This document shows, in pieces, positions 1 to 9,600 of a stretch of 26,362 nt of DNA. Every line of letters starts with the position of its first letter. Position 1 is the first letter of the stretch. The stretch lies in assembly GCA_009602735.1 (NCBI GenBank), contig WELA01012227.1:10025-36386 (forward strand), read 5' to 3'. The translations under genes and the position numbers were made by a program. Below the pieces are notes generated by a model. The model was not told where the DNA came from and ran no database searches. It was given only the letters and a program-made list of their open reading frames with translations. Origin of the DNA: Mesotaenium endlicherianum (Eukaryota; Streptophyta; Zygnematophyceae; Zygnematales; Mesotaeniaceae).

Positions 1-19
1 CCCCCCCCCCCCCCCCCCC
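1..19. repeat. Poly-C run at left edge
   Basis: Nineteen consecutive C residues open the window. A homopolymer exactly at the boundary looks like a contig end where assembly or sequencing stalled, rather than a functional element. The right edge also ends in seven C residues. Confidence 0.9.
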
Positions 20-242
20 TTCAAAATCCGCACAACTGACGGAAGAGGTGGACGGCCATAGGCCCTAATCCAAGCATTGGCTAGCGGAACACACGAAAAC
101 CCTATATTGTATAGCCATACCCCAGGAAAGTCTGCATTCAGCCATCCAAACTTTTGCGCTACTGGCTTCCTCCACCTACCCCCTCCCCCTCCCCCCAACC
201 CCCCCTCCTTTGTTTCTGAGAAAGCGTGTTTGCCTGCGGCAC

Positions 243-461
243 CTTGTTCTGGCGGCACTCGCAAGCGTGCCGCGCCAGCACACGGGCCAGCAGGGCGCCG
301 CCAGGTGTCCGTGCGTCGGCCTGCAGGCGCAGAAGCGCCACATCGGTGGGGCTGGGGCTGGAGGAGGCGTGCAGCCGCAGAGCGGTGTCGGCATGGATGG
401 GCGTGTGCGCCGGCACCGCCTCCGCCACTTCCTCCTGGCCCACGCCCACGCCCGCGCCCGC
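243..461 (-). CDS. Internal exon of unrecognised minus-strand gene
   Basis: On the minus strand a very long pyrimidine tract (complement of 481-602) ends in ttggcag. An open frame of 73 codons follows and closes at AACAAG|GTGCCG. Codons are strongly GC-ending and the peptide is compositionally normal: Ala-rich, with HADTALRLHA, TDVALLRLQADA and LLARVLARHACECRQNK. Phase is 0 in and 0 out, which fits the exon at 945-1181 directly upstream. I do not recognise the family. A possible last exon lies below it: an acceptor near 140 (ctgaatgcag) would add about nine codons and reach a TAG, but this is weak. Overlapping plus-strand frames are GC-skew shadows. Confidence 0.5.
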
Positions 462-480
462 CTGCCAAGGTTGCGCCGGA

Positions 481-602
481 ATGAGAGAGCGAGCCGGAAG
501 AGATGAGAGAGGGAGAGGGAGAAAGAGAGGAAGAGGGAGAGGGCAGAGGAGAGGGAGCGGAAGTGGGAGAGGGAGAGGGAAAAGGGGAGGGAGAGGGTGA
601 GG
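481..602. repeat. Purine (GA/GGGA) tract; minus-strand polypyrimidine tract
   Basis: About 120 bases made almost entirely of GAGAGG, GGGA and AAAG variants. On the minus strand this is an unusually long CT tract lying immediately upstream of the acceptor at 462-464. It therefore fits an intron 3' end enlarged by simple-sequence expansion. Confidence 0.8.
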
Positions 603-944
603 GTTGGGCACCAGATTTGTGTCGTTGACAGGAGCAAATATGGAATGTGCATGATCAGTTTTTAAATAAGAGGATTTGTGCAATATTTGGGACGCGTGAG
701 TATTCCATGGATCAAAAGAATGCACACTGTGTTTGGGAGATGACAACACAGGGCCACAGTGAAAGCAGGCAGCTGCCAAAAAGTATGGACCACAAAGCAA
801 CGGAAGAAATTGAGGACTGACAAACACGATAAAGCATCAGAGGGAGGGATTAAGGCACACAATGAAGGGAAAGAGAAACAAAGAGAGGGGGGGGGAGCGG
901 GGGGAGGGGGGTGCACGGGGGAGAAGCTGCCAGGATGAACCTAC

Positions 945-1181
945 CCGGAAAGCTCGGTCAGCGATAGGAGGGAAAGCCCGCGTGCTGTCGCTATTGATCT
1001 TGTCGGACGACGGCGCGGCTGTGAGAGCCCAGCCCACCTCCCACTCAGAGCCGCCGCTGCTCTGCACCGCCAGCAGGGACTGCACCGCTTGCCTGGCCTC
1101 TGGCACGTCCAGCTGGCGCGCTCGCAGCCGCCCACACCGGCCACACACGAAGCAGCCACGGCCACAGTACGACAGCGTCAG
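945..1181 (-). CDS. Internal exon of unrecognised minus-strand gene, Cys-rich start
   Basis: This open frame ends at a strong donor, TTCCGG|GTAGGT, in phase 0, and so joins the 243-461 exon in frame. The peptide begins with a Cys-rich patch (YCGRGCFVCGRCGRLRARQ) and continues with QAVQSLLAVQSSGG and WALTAAPSSDKINSD, with GC-ending codons. The upstream border is uncertain. An in-frame TGA lies just before it, and the candidate acceptor (gcaag at 1182) has no pyrimidine tract. A different frame across 1180-1215 reads GCVICRAQADAVV, which resembles the first half of a RING finger (see findings). No CPxC tail follows, so a RING call is not justified. Confidence 0.45.
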
Positions 1182-1829
1182 CTTGCGCTCGACAAATCAC
1201 ACAGCCCCCCTCAACACCTAGACCCACTCTCCTTCTCCTCGCTCCTCCGCGGCTTGCTCCTTCCCGGCCACTTGTCGCCTCTCCCAAATGCCAGCAGACA
1301 GCCTGCCTAAGAAAAAGGATGGAAGCTTCTCTTGCTGTGCCGGCGCAGGCCCGCAGGTCCACGTGGGCCCCACCACAGACGCGTGGCCTCATTCTGCTCC
1401 CAGTTCTTTGCGTTCGGAACTTCTGTGTACCCTTGTCCCGCGACAAAGCGCATGCACCGACCTTCTCACCTTGCTGGACTGGATGCCATGGCTGCTCTGC
1501 AGTCTGCCGAGTGGTGGTACAAAAATAAACAGCTCAGCTGAAGCCCTAAAGCCCGCGTTTGCCAAGTGGAGGCCAAGTGGGGGCCAAGTGGGGGCCAAGT
1601 GGAGGTCCAGAGCTCAGAGAGGTGGAGGCACAGCCGCGGTGCCCGGGCGGCAGGAGTCCTACAGCCATTGCGCCATGGCTGCGCTCAGGGGCCTCTCGTG
1701 CGTTCCCTCTCTCCCTCATCCATGGTGCTTGTCACCTCCCGAGGAGTTAAGTTGTATTGGTGAGTAGAGCGACAGCGGTCCGATTCTTGCCGGTGTTTGT
1801 GGAGATTGCTCGAGAAGCGCGCGTCGCAC
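1182..1829. other. Unresolved interval, possible minus-strand splice sites
   Basis: No exon here can be fixed. Suggestive minus-strand signals are a pyrimidine-rich acceptor near 1300 (ctttttcttag) and a good start context at 1489 (gcagccATGGCATCC) followed by a donor at 1469 (CAAG|GTGAG), giving a six-codon start MASSPA. All three frames after the 1300 acceptor either hit stops or disagree with the 945-1181 frame. The interval also holds the 12-base tandem repeat at 1561-1607. Confidence 0.3.
1561..1607. repeat. 12-bp tandem repeat, four copies
   Basis: Four head-to-tail copies of gccaagtggagg or gccaagtggggg, differing only at an A/G position and at the end of the last copy. It lies in non-coding or unresolved sequence. 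Confidence 0.9.
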
Positions 1830-1931
1830 CTGTGGTTGTCGGCGCTGCCATGGAGGAGGCGGGGGCTGAGCTTGCCGATGCTGATTGGCTGTGCAGCGTG
1901 AAGCACGCATCCAGGAAGGCCTGTGCGACTT
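1830..1931 (-). CDS. Candidate exon, minus strand, unrecognised
   Basis: A 102-base segment lies between a minus-strand acceptor (cgtcttcag) and a donor (CCACAG|GTGCGA). All three frames are open. The frame with the most coding-like codons reads VAQAFLDACFTLHSQSASAS followed by a Ser/Ala/Thr-rich stretch. Its phase (1 in, 1 out) cannot be connected with confidence to the exons below. It may belong to the same gene as 243-1181. Confidence 0.3.
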
Positions 1932-2356
1932 CTGAAGACGTGTTGCGGGTCTGGTCCCAAGTGTGGACCTCAAGACACTCGGTGACTGTGTACCTCGTGT
2001 GCAGGCTTCCTGACACCCCAGCGTAACGGAGTCTCACGCACGTAGGGGTTGGGGGTTGGGGCCGCGAAGAAGGGTCTTTTACGGAGAGAGGAAAGTGTGG
2101 CTGTGAGGGGTTTGTGCGAGCAAGCCATAACAGCAGTGCAAACTTCTGGGGTTTTTCGCAGAGGTACAACACGCGCATCTTGGGGGTGCGGAGGGCATGC
2201 GCGTGTGAGGGTAGGCGTGAGTGTGAGAGAGAGAGCGTGTGGATGCTCACGATTGCGACGAGCGAGGCTGGCAGCCAAGGCTGCTCGTGCGGGCCGCTGC
2301 GCACCGCACCATCCTCGCCCTCAGGCTGCCAAGGTGCAGCGCACAGTCGCTCCCCC
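1932..2356. other. No supported gene
   Basis: I see only overlapping random-looking frames. The best candidate is a 75-base minus-strand segment near 2255-2330, flanked by ccttggcag and ATC|GTGAGC. No continuation confirms it. Confidence 0.4.
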
Positions 2357-2360
2357 GAGA

Positions 2361-2565
2361 GCGCTGTCAAGTGTGAACGCATAATAAAATTATGTGAAGT
2401 ACCCAGACAATTCCCCTGGCGATTGGGTCACAGGATACAACCCTCAGCAAGAGCATGCGCACACCCGTGAGTGCTGTCAAGTTTGAACGCAAAGAGGATA
2501 AGCGGAGTACCCAAAGACTCCCCTCAGCCCTCAGGGGATAGAACTTTCAGCAAGAGCACGTGCCA
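2361..2565. repeat. Imperfect tandem duplication, period 110 bp
   Basis: The block starting at 2361 (gcgctgtcaagtgtgaacgc) recurs at 2471 (gtgctgtcaagtttgaacgc). Later matching segments are 'agtaccca...gactcccct' against 'agtaccca...aattcccct' and 'cagcaagagcatg' against 'cagcaagagcacg'. The copies have diverged by substitutions and small indels, so the duplication is old. Flanking sequence is non-coding. Confidence 0.75.
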
Positions 2566-3079
2566 GCTGGCAGAGGCTCCATGCCTTTCCTATGCTCTCA
2601 CATGCACGCAGCTGGGTCGTTATTCACATTGCCCCTTTGCTTCGCAACGTCTCTCCTTCCTCACCTGCGCTTGCTCTCTCGCTCTCTCGCTCTTTTGTGC
2701 AATTCCATTACCCCCCCCCAATCCCCCCACTTTCTTACGCTCTACCTCTTCCAGGAAATAAGATGGTTCCTAGAGGGCGTCGGGGTATTTAGGGGGGGGG
2801 GGACAGAGAAAGGCCGGTTCCCCCTCGTTGCTATTCAAAGCCGTCATTTGGGCTTGGCAAGGTGACTCTCACAGAAGAGGAAGGGGGCATGCGTGACGGC
2901 AATAAGCACTGGACTAGCAGAAGGAGGAGAGGGAGGAGGAGGAGGAGGAAGAGGGGCAGAAGCTCCTGAGTGCAACAGAGTCCTTTTTTTTCATACTTCT
3001 CCTGGCAGCCAAGCAAAGAGAAGGGAGATACGCGCGTGCTTCTCACGTAGCCCCGTGGGCGACAGACTGACCAACCGCC
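2566..3079. other. No supported gene; G/C and GA homopolymer-rich
   Basis: The stretch contains runs such as cccccccc near 2711, ggggggggg near 2792 and a GGA tract at 2918-2952. Frames here are biased translations of these runs. I see no splice-bounded exon. Confidence 0.4.
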
Positions 3080-3115
3080 ATGCATGCATGCGTGCGTGTG
3101 TGCATGTGTGTGTGT

Positions 3116-3154
<39 letters not shown>

Positions 3155-3166
3155 GGTGGGTGGATG
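3080..3166 (+). repeat. (TG)n/(GCAT)n microsatellite
   Basis: Begins as gcatgcatgcgtgcg, becomes (TG)n with a single TC interruption, and ends as (GGTG)n. It is the left arm of an inverted microsatellite pair with 3274-3355. Confidence 0.95.
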
Positions 3167-3273
3167 GGCGAGGCTCCAGAGGAGGGCAAGGCCCGGTGCA
3201 ACAGCAAGTGAGCGCGTTCACACCTGGAGAAGGACGTGGATGCTGGCCCCGGCAATCAGTTGCGCCTGATCCT

Positions 3274-3355
3274 GCGCGCGCGCGTGCACACTCACACACA
3301 CACACACACACACACACATGCACACAGACACACGCGCGCGCGCGTGCGCACACAT
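3274..3355 (+). repeat. (CG)n-(CA)n-(CG)n microsatellite
   Basis: A (CA)n core is flanked on both sides by alternating CG (gcgcgcgcgcgtgcac and cacgcgcgcgcgcgtgcg). Alternating purine-pyrimidine throughout favours Z-form DNA. It is opposite in sense to the (TG)n tract about 110 bases upstream. Confidence 0.95.
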
Positions 3356-4065
3356 GGCGTAATGTCAACTCGAGGGCACACTTTTTGTTGTAGGAGCGGA
3401 AGACAGAACAAGAAGACTCTCATTTTTGTAGGCCTTCTACACAAAAATGTGAAGTACCTGAAGCAAGAAAAGGATGGACTTGAACGTAGGAGGGAATCTG
3501 CTTCATCTCGGAGCGTGGCACAGGTAAAGCAGCACTTTTTGAAACAAGAGCGAGTCTTGTTCACATGCTGTCTTGTCTAAGTAACCAACAACCGCCCCAA
3601 AGCAGATTTCACTCTGTTGAGCCCCATCTTTCTAGTCGTGTGTCTGTGGAACGGTGGCAATGGCAGCTATGACCTCCGTAATAAACTCAATAACTTCTCT
3701 TGCAAATATAATTTTTGCAAGAATCATTTGAATAAGATAAAAAAGAGCAACGAAACATTTCAGCAGGTCAGACTTCCGACGCATCCTTCATGCTGATGCA
3801 CGTTCGCACTTTCTGTTTCTTCTTGGTCATTCTGCAACCATTGTCACGTCATAAAATTCATATATGTACGTTCAAATGACCAAGACTTCAGTAGCAAATT
3901 TGTGGGGGTGATTACTTTTGTGCCCTACCACTGTAAAAGTACATGATGTCATGAGCTAGCGAAATACCTTGGAGCCTTTCCTTCTTCTCAATCATGACGA
4001 AGCTATGTCACCCATGAACAAAGAACAGGAAAATCGTCTACATGTATGTGCGTGCGCACTTCCAA

Positions 4066-4068
<3 letters not shown>
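3356..4068. other. No supported gene
   Basis: Mostly AT-rich unique sequence. One short plus-strand segment (about 3450-3523, ending at the donor-like GTGGCACAG|GTAAAG) reads as a charged, helix-like peptide (YLKQEKDGLERRRE). It has no convincing acceptor or partner exon. Confidence 0.4.

Positions 4069-4071
<3 letters not shown>

Positions 4072-4141
<70 letters not shown>
4072..4141. repeat. (AT)35 dinucleotide repeat
   Basis: Seventy bases of perfect alternating AT. The sequence is self-complementary and can extrude a cruciform; its length is probably unstable. Confidence 0.98.
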
Positions 4142-4148
<7 letters not shown>

Positions 4149-4254
4149 GCACATATGTCGAATAGGTAGATGACTTAATGTTTATATCTATATACAAACA
4201 CACATATGCACAAACGTACATATAGGTATGTGCCTGTATGTATGCTCCCATCCG

Positions 4255-4291
4255 TTTGTGTGCGTGTGTGTGTGTGTGTGCTCGTGTGTGT
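4255..4291 (+). repeat. (GT)n microsatellite
   Basis: Alternating GT with C interruptions (gtgtgcgtgtgtg...gctcgtgtgtgtgc). On the minus strand it follows directly on the donor of the candidate exon at 4315-4408. Confidence 0.9.
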
Positions 4292-4314
4292 GCCTCCGTT
4301 TGCACCGTGTGTAC

Positions 4315-4408
4315 TTAGCCCCACAGAGGTTGATCACGGAGGGCAGCATGAGGCTACCACCATTCACGTGCACTAGACAAGTGGGGAGGTCCACTTGGGG
4401 CACGTCGC
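4315..4408 (-). CDS. Candidate exon, minus strand, unrecognised
   Basis: A 94-base open segment lies between a minus-strand acceptor (tgtggtcag) and a donor (GGCTAA|GTACAC). It reads GDVPQVDLPTCLVHVNGG followed by SLMLPSVINLCGAK, a natural-looking composition. Entry phase 1 does not match the phase-0 exit of the exon at 4517-4744, so either an exon is missing between them or one of the two is not real. Confidence 0.3.
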
Positions 4409-4516
4409 CTGACCACACTCAGCTGCAGAGAGACTGACTGCGATGCCTCGCACAGCAGAGCTATTCAACCTGCCAGAGTCTGGCTCCCTATAGGGCTGTC
4501 AACTAAGAGCACCCAC

Positions 4517-4744
4517 CTGAGGGTGGCTCCCCAGAGGGCTCTGCCTCAGGAATGACTGGATGGCAGCTGCTGAGGTGGCGACCAGCGCGGTGACGGATGT
4601 GGAGGGCTCAGCATCCGAGCCTGTGGTGGCACCAACCGCCGCAGGACAGGTGGCGTCCTCCAGAAGGAGGCCTGACGAGGACAAACTTGTCGTCCCGCAG
4701 CTGCATGCACAGATGGTCCGCATTGCATTGAAAAGATTTGGAGA
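4517..4744 (-). CDS. Probable exon, minus strand, unrecognised
   Basis: A good acceptor (gcacttgtttcag) is followed by 76 codons that run without a stop to a strong donor, CCTCAG|GTGGGT, phase 0 to 0. Only one of the three minus frames reaches the donor. Its codons become strongly GC-ending in the second half (TSVTALVATSAAAIQSFLRQ). The peptide has a short Cys patch (TICACSCGTTS). An overlapping plus-strand frame at 4560-4748 (MAAAEVATSAVTDVEG..., 62 codons to a stop) is the main competitor; it lacks a convincing acceptor. The family is unknown. Confidence 0.4.
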
Positions 4745-4789
4745 CTGAAACAAGTGCGATGAGCTTATGACGCCACATATGTGCCGCAA

Positions 4790-4864
4790 TACGTGTGCGT
4801 GCGCGTGTGTGCACGTGTGTGCGTTAGTGAGCGTGTGCACACGTGCATTCGCACGAGCACGCGC

Positions 4865-4919
<55 letters not shown>

Positions 4920-4952
4920 CGTGTGCGTGTGTGCGTGCGTGTGCATGCGTGC
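4790..4952 (+). repeat. Compound (GT)n/(GC)n microsatellite
   Basis: Interrupted GTGC repeats pass into a pure (GT)n run from 4866, then (GC)n around 4910-4920, then GTGC again. It is a long alternating purine-pyrimidine tract. Confidence 0.95.
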
Positions 4953-5227
4953 CGTAAGCGTGAGTAGAAATGCTCAGATAGGCAGCATGATGCGAGCTTG
5001 CTACCCAGAAGATGCATAAGCATAACGTGCATTTCTGCAAGAGTAGTAAGGGGAGAGGCTCACTCATTCTGGCAGAAAGGATGCCTTCGCAGCTTGCGCC
5101 CCTTTGGATCCTGCACCCACCATTTGCAGAAGCCATGAGGCCTTCTTCGTGGCAAGCATGTCAACTCTGACTCCTCTTCCTAGTAGCGCGCCCATTCATA
5201 CTCCTCTCATGCCCTCGCGTTGTCTCT

Positions 5228-5284
5228 CACACGTGCGTGCGCGCGTGCGTGCGCGCACACACACACACACACCCCTACACACAA
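5228..5284 (+). repeat. (CGTG)n-(CA)n microsatellite
   Basis: cgtgcgtgcgcgcgtgcg switches to (CA)n. This polarity switch from CGTG to CACA is partly self-complementary. Confidence 0.9.
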
Positions 5285-6662
5285 GTATATAACTCTACAA
5301 GAAACACTATGCTGAAAGCAGCGCTTTCACTTATTTGAGGGCTGAGGGAAGTCTCAAGTGAGACATGAGGACGTTTCCGACTCAGTGTTTGAGGCCCCGA
5401 TCACAGCGTCCCACTGCTCTCCTTGTTGGCAGCTCAAGTCCAGTCATGGATACACCCGTGCATTCTTCATCTTGTCAAATCAATGACTGCGTGTGAGTTG
5501 ACTTGCTACAAAAACAATTCCCTTTTTTTGTCCATCTGCACCGTAGCTGTAGCTGTTTGCCACATAGTTTATACATTATCCTGGGAGACAGTTCAGATAG
5601 CCAACTCCTGAAAGAAGACCCAATCTGCTTTCAAATCCCACAAACAGCTCGTGTTCACACATGTCCCGAAACCTGAAGACAATAAAGCCCACTTCGTCCG
5701 CTTTCTAACCTGCTGGAACTAGTCAAGGCAACATACAAGGTGAACACAAGGTGCACGCCCTCCAATAGATACTTACAGGGCCACGGACGCGGACCATGAC
5801 GGTGGCTACCCTCGCACCCTCAACACCTCCAGGCACGCCCATTTTTGAAGTACTGAAATTCCGAAGTTACTCAGTGTTCACGTAGTCGATAGGCACCTCT
5901 CTCTCCGCACCATATTCTTGAAGCTGTAGAGTGACCCTTTTGACAAGCGCTTCCAGAGCTTGACAAGAATCAGTAAGATATATCTCGACAGAAAGGACCC
6001 ATGGGTTACACTTTATAAGTCATGGTCTCACGGCAAAGTCAGTCTCCATTCTCTCACCTTTCTTGTGGAAATTAAGCGTTTTGCAGCTCAGAGAATCTCT
6101 GTACAGTTAGGGCTTGTGTACACAACAATCTTGCGCCTCACTTTAGGACGCGTTATAACACGACAGAAGGTGAGGCGTCAACTGTTCGTAGCAACAAGGC
6201 TCGAATGTTCACAGCAGTTCACCTCTGCCAGCATCCGCAGGCTTCGAACTTCGGGTTCCCCTTGGTTCCCCACATTCTCACGTCAACGGCAGGTCGATGT
6301 ACACGCTTTAAGTGTGGCTCACACGCGGGATTCGGTCGGCTTCTTGCTTTGAGATGCAAGATGAGACAGATGAGACGTTCGCAATTCGATCGATCCAATC
6401 ATGCCATCACAATGAAAGAGAACTCGTACTCTGCATCGAAGAGATGTGCATACACGAGAATATACTACCTTCGTCTACTTCAATGGCCCACACTGAAACC
6501 TGCAGAATGCCAGCAGGAGCACTTGTTCTCGACGGTATTCTTGAGGATGCGACTTTGTTTGTAGAATAGAGTAAAAGCGTAAGACGTTGTGACTGGCGAC
6601 GAAAATAAAAACCAGCCTCATTTTCTAGGCAGCAACTAAGAAGTCTGACTTTATTCTATGCC
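5285..6662. other. Intergenic interval, no supported gene
   Basis: Unique sequence of mixed composition. The longest open frame (5960-6352, plus) has no splice-site support, no recognisable motif and non-biased codons, so I leave it out. AATAAA occurs at about 5680, and AT-rich sequence precedes the plus-strand gene that starts at 6663. The promoter and 5' UTR of that gene must lie here, but I see no clear TATA box. Confidence 0.5.
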
Positions 6663-9600
6663 ATGACGACAGTGCTCCGCCATCCCACAGCACATTCTGA
6701 CCAAACAACTGAAGAGATAAGCCTACTTCAAGGCCAACAAGATGAATATCTTATTGGGGAGAATTCAAAATTGGATGCAGTTATTTTTGGTGCAAGCGGC
6801 TTCACAGGCAAACATGTCGTGAAGGAATACATACGATGCGCTCTGGAAGAGCGCTCTGGAGGTAATTGTGTCGCTGCTAGACACCCTTTCTCCTTCTTAT
6901 TCACTTACATTTGAGCAACGCCATCACTGATATATTTGTTGTATTTTGTCATGCCTTGGCACCAGGTTGGTGCAGTGACTGTAGCATGCGGTTGGCATGT
7001 AAAGAAGAAATACATTGTATCATTTATACTACTTACATCACCTGTTTCTAAAGTACTGTAGCCTTCTTGCGCCGGCATGCTGCCTATTTATATGGCATAC
7101 GTCTTGTAATGGAATACTAAACCTCTGACATGTGATTAAAGGAAAATATTAAGAGTTCACATACTATCACCCATACATATGCATAACGCGTTATTCATAC
7201 CCGTTTGCCTCTTGAGACTTATGATTGTTACACACGTGTATTCCTGTGTAGTGGTCTGAGGCAGTGACACTGGAGCAATAAATTGCAAGCTACACTTTTT
7301 GTTGTGTTCTTGTCATCCGGTTCTGAGATTGTCCTTCTTTCATATCTTTATCTAAGAATCCATCTCTTACCTCAAGATTATGTGCGTAACATAATCTTGT
7401 GGAGTTATCCTTGAATAATCTCTATAGGCTTTCTGGTCAGTATATGCTGGAACACGTCCCGAAGTACGTCACAAACTTCAATACACGTAAATTTATTTAG
7501 TTACGTATTAATTTATGTGTTTATTTATTTACTTAGGTTTTTATGACTATTATGTGCCCATCAATGTCCATATAGATGTATATATAATTATTGTTTTAAG
7601 TATACATACATGTACTTGTATACACACATTCATCTGTTTGACATGTTTAGAGATAGGTGTATGGTAGAAGCATTGACAAGTCCAGTAGAGCAACTTTGGA
7701 ATGTGGGTCTCTGGAGCTGTTACTGATCAGATTGACAGTACCGCAGGAATCCAATACACGAACATTCCACAAAAGATTGGAATAGTAGCCTAAGAGAATG
7801 ATTGTGGGCAAATCTTTCCAGGGAGGGAGAGGACACTAGGAGTGGCGGGGCGCAGCCGGGCCAAGCTGGAGGCCGTTCTCAAGTGGGCTGGGGCCGAAGT
7901 TGCAGGCATCAAAATCTCGACGATTGTTGCTGACGTGGCGGACTATGCGTCTCTGGTGGCCATGTGTCAGCGCGCCAAGGTGGTGCTCAACTGTGTGGGT
8001 CCTTTCAGGTGAGCCTTGGGATGCCACTTATCTCTAAGATTTGCCATGCAGCTCAGATCGTGCCAGATGGATGCCGTTTCTGCCACTCGCCTAATTGGTT
8101 ATCGGCGCTCTTTGAGGTTGGTTCTGCGGCTCGGGCGCTGCATTCCTGGTTTTTATTTTCTCATTCTATATAGTCACTCTGTGTGTGCTATTCTGTTCTC
8201 TTTCTTGCCCACCCACACACATACAGATGATCACGCACGCCCACGCAAGCACACGCACACACTGACACCCACACACACACACGTGCGCGCGCGCGCGCAC
8301 AGGGCCACATGCATGTCTGTGCCTGTGAGGTCTCGCGGGCAATCATCCTTGCCCTTTGCAAATTCAGGATGAGGGGGTCCCTTCAATCTCTGTACGTCGC
8401 TGTCGAGTGGCCAGCGCTCGCTCAAAGGGGGGGAAGAGGGTCCATTATGCTGCCGCTGTTGGCTGCCACTCACCCACTCTCTCGCTCGAGCAGGAGGTGC
8501 TTGTGCCGCCACCTCCACACCTCAAGCTGGCCTCCTGACGCACTCTCTAAGCTGCGCTTGCGTTTGCGCTTGCTCCTCATCTCTGCCTCTCTCCCTCTCT
8601 CCCTCGCGCCGTCAGGTTCTACGGGAGGCAGGTGGTGGAGGCGGTCCTGGAGGCGGGCGCCGACTACCTGGATATCTGCGGCGAGCCGGAGTTCATGGAG
8701 GCCATGGAGGCCGACTACGGCGCGCGCGCGCGCGAGCGCGGCTCCCTCGTCATCTCCGCCTGCGGCTTCGACTCCGTGCCCGCCGACCTCGGCGTCCTCC
8801 GCGCTGTACGCCTGCCTGCCTGCCCGCCTGAGATGGGGTGAAACCCCCCACCTCTGAGAATTCTGCGGTGCTCCGGTGTGCTCGCGTGTGCCGAGCGTGT
8901 GCCGAGCGTGTGTGCGATTCGGGCTCCGCGCCCAATGTGCACGCCAGTCTGCACACGTGACGACCTAATGCATAAAATCAAGCCCTGAACCCTGAGCCCT
9001 GAGACTGGCATTCAAAAATTGAATATGTCTCCTTCATGGATTTGCCTTGCCGACCCTCCTCGCAGAGTCCTCGGCCATGCGTGCGTGTGTGCGTGCACGT
9101 GTGCGAGCGGGCGTGCGTGTGCCCTTCTCTGCTAGGGGTTCAACTGTTCAGGCCATTGACGTGCGTCTGGCATCCAGTGTGCTTTCACGCTCATCGAGCG
9201 CCGAGCTTGTGGATCCAGAGGTTCTCCTCCTGCACGCACGCACGCACGTACGTATGCACGTAGGCACGCACGCACGCATGTACGTGCACTCTGTGCGCGT
9301 GTCAAGCGTTGCAGCTCCGCGAGCACGTCCCTTGTCTGCATGAGCCTGCTCTTCCACGAGTGTAGTGGTGTAGGCTCTGATGAGCAGCGCACCTTATTAC
9401 TCACCCGTACCCCGGACCAACGACCCATTTCAAAAAGTCTTCATCCAAAAAGGGTGCAAAGTCCTGGCCAGAGGCGGGCCGAACTGCAGGTCTGCCTGCA
9501 CTGAAGCCCCAGGTCTAGCTGTTTTAGCAGGCGTGAAAACACTGGCACGCTTTCTCACCTCAGGTCACTCTTCAGAGTACTTCCTGCTCCTCCTTTTTTT

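Noticed and set aside
77..652. Several overlapping frames on both strands, including Pro- and Leu-rich ones
   Set aside because: Translations of C and CT/GA runs. Only the 243-461 minus-strand segment has splice borders and normal composition.
2893..3393. 166-codon plus-strand ORF
   Set aside because: Mostly translated (TG)n and (CA)n microsatellites giving Val-Cys and His-Thr dipeptide runs.
4560..4748. Plus-strand 62-codon ORF MAAAEVATSAVTDVEG...
   Set aside because: Attractive composition, but there is no convincing acceptor or upstream partner, and the minus-strand reading has a better acceptor and donor. Kept only as an alternative.
5960..6352. 130-codon plus-strand ORF upstream of the SCCPDH-like gene
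   Set aside because: No splice sites, motif or GC-ending codon bias; overlaps another plus frame of similar quality.
8309..8857. Long plus-strand frame of 182 codons over intron 2 and exon 3 of the SCCPDH-like gene
   Set aside because: It reads exon 3 in the wrong frame (Arg/Ser/Pro-rich), whereas the conserved frame is FYGRQVVEAVLEAGADYLDI.
8212..9287. Repeated units considered as a CRISPR array
   Set aside because: These are simple 2- to 4-base microsatellites without regular spacers, in an intron of a eukaryotic gene.
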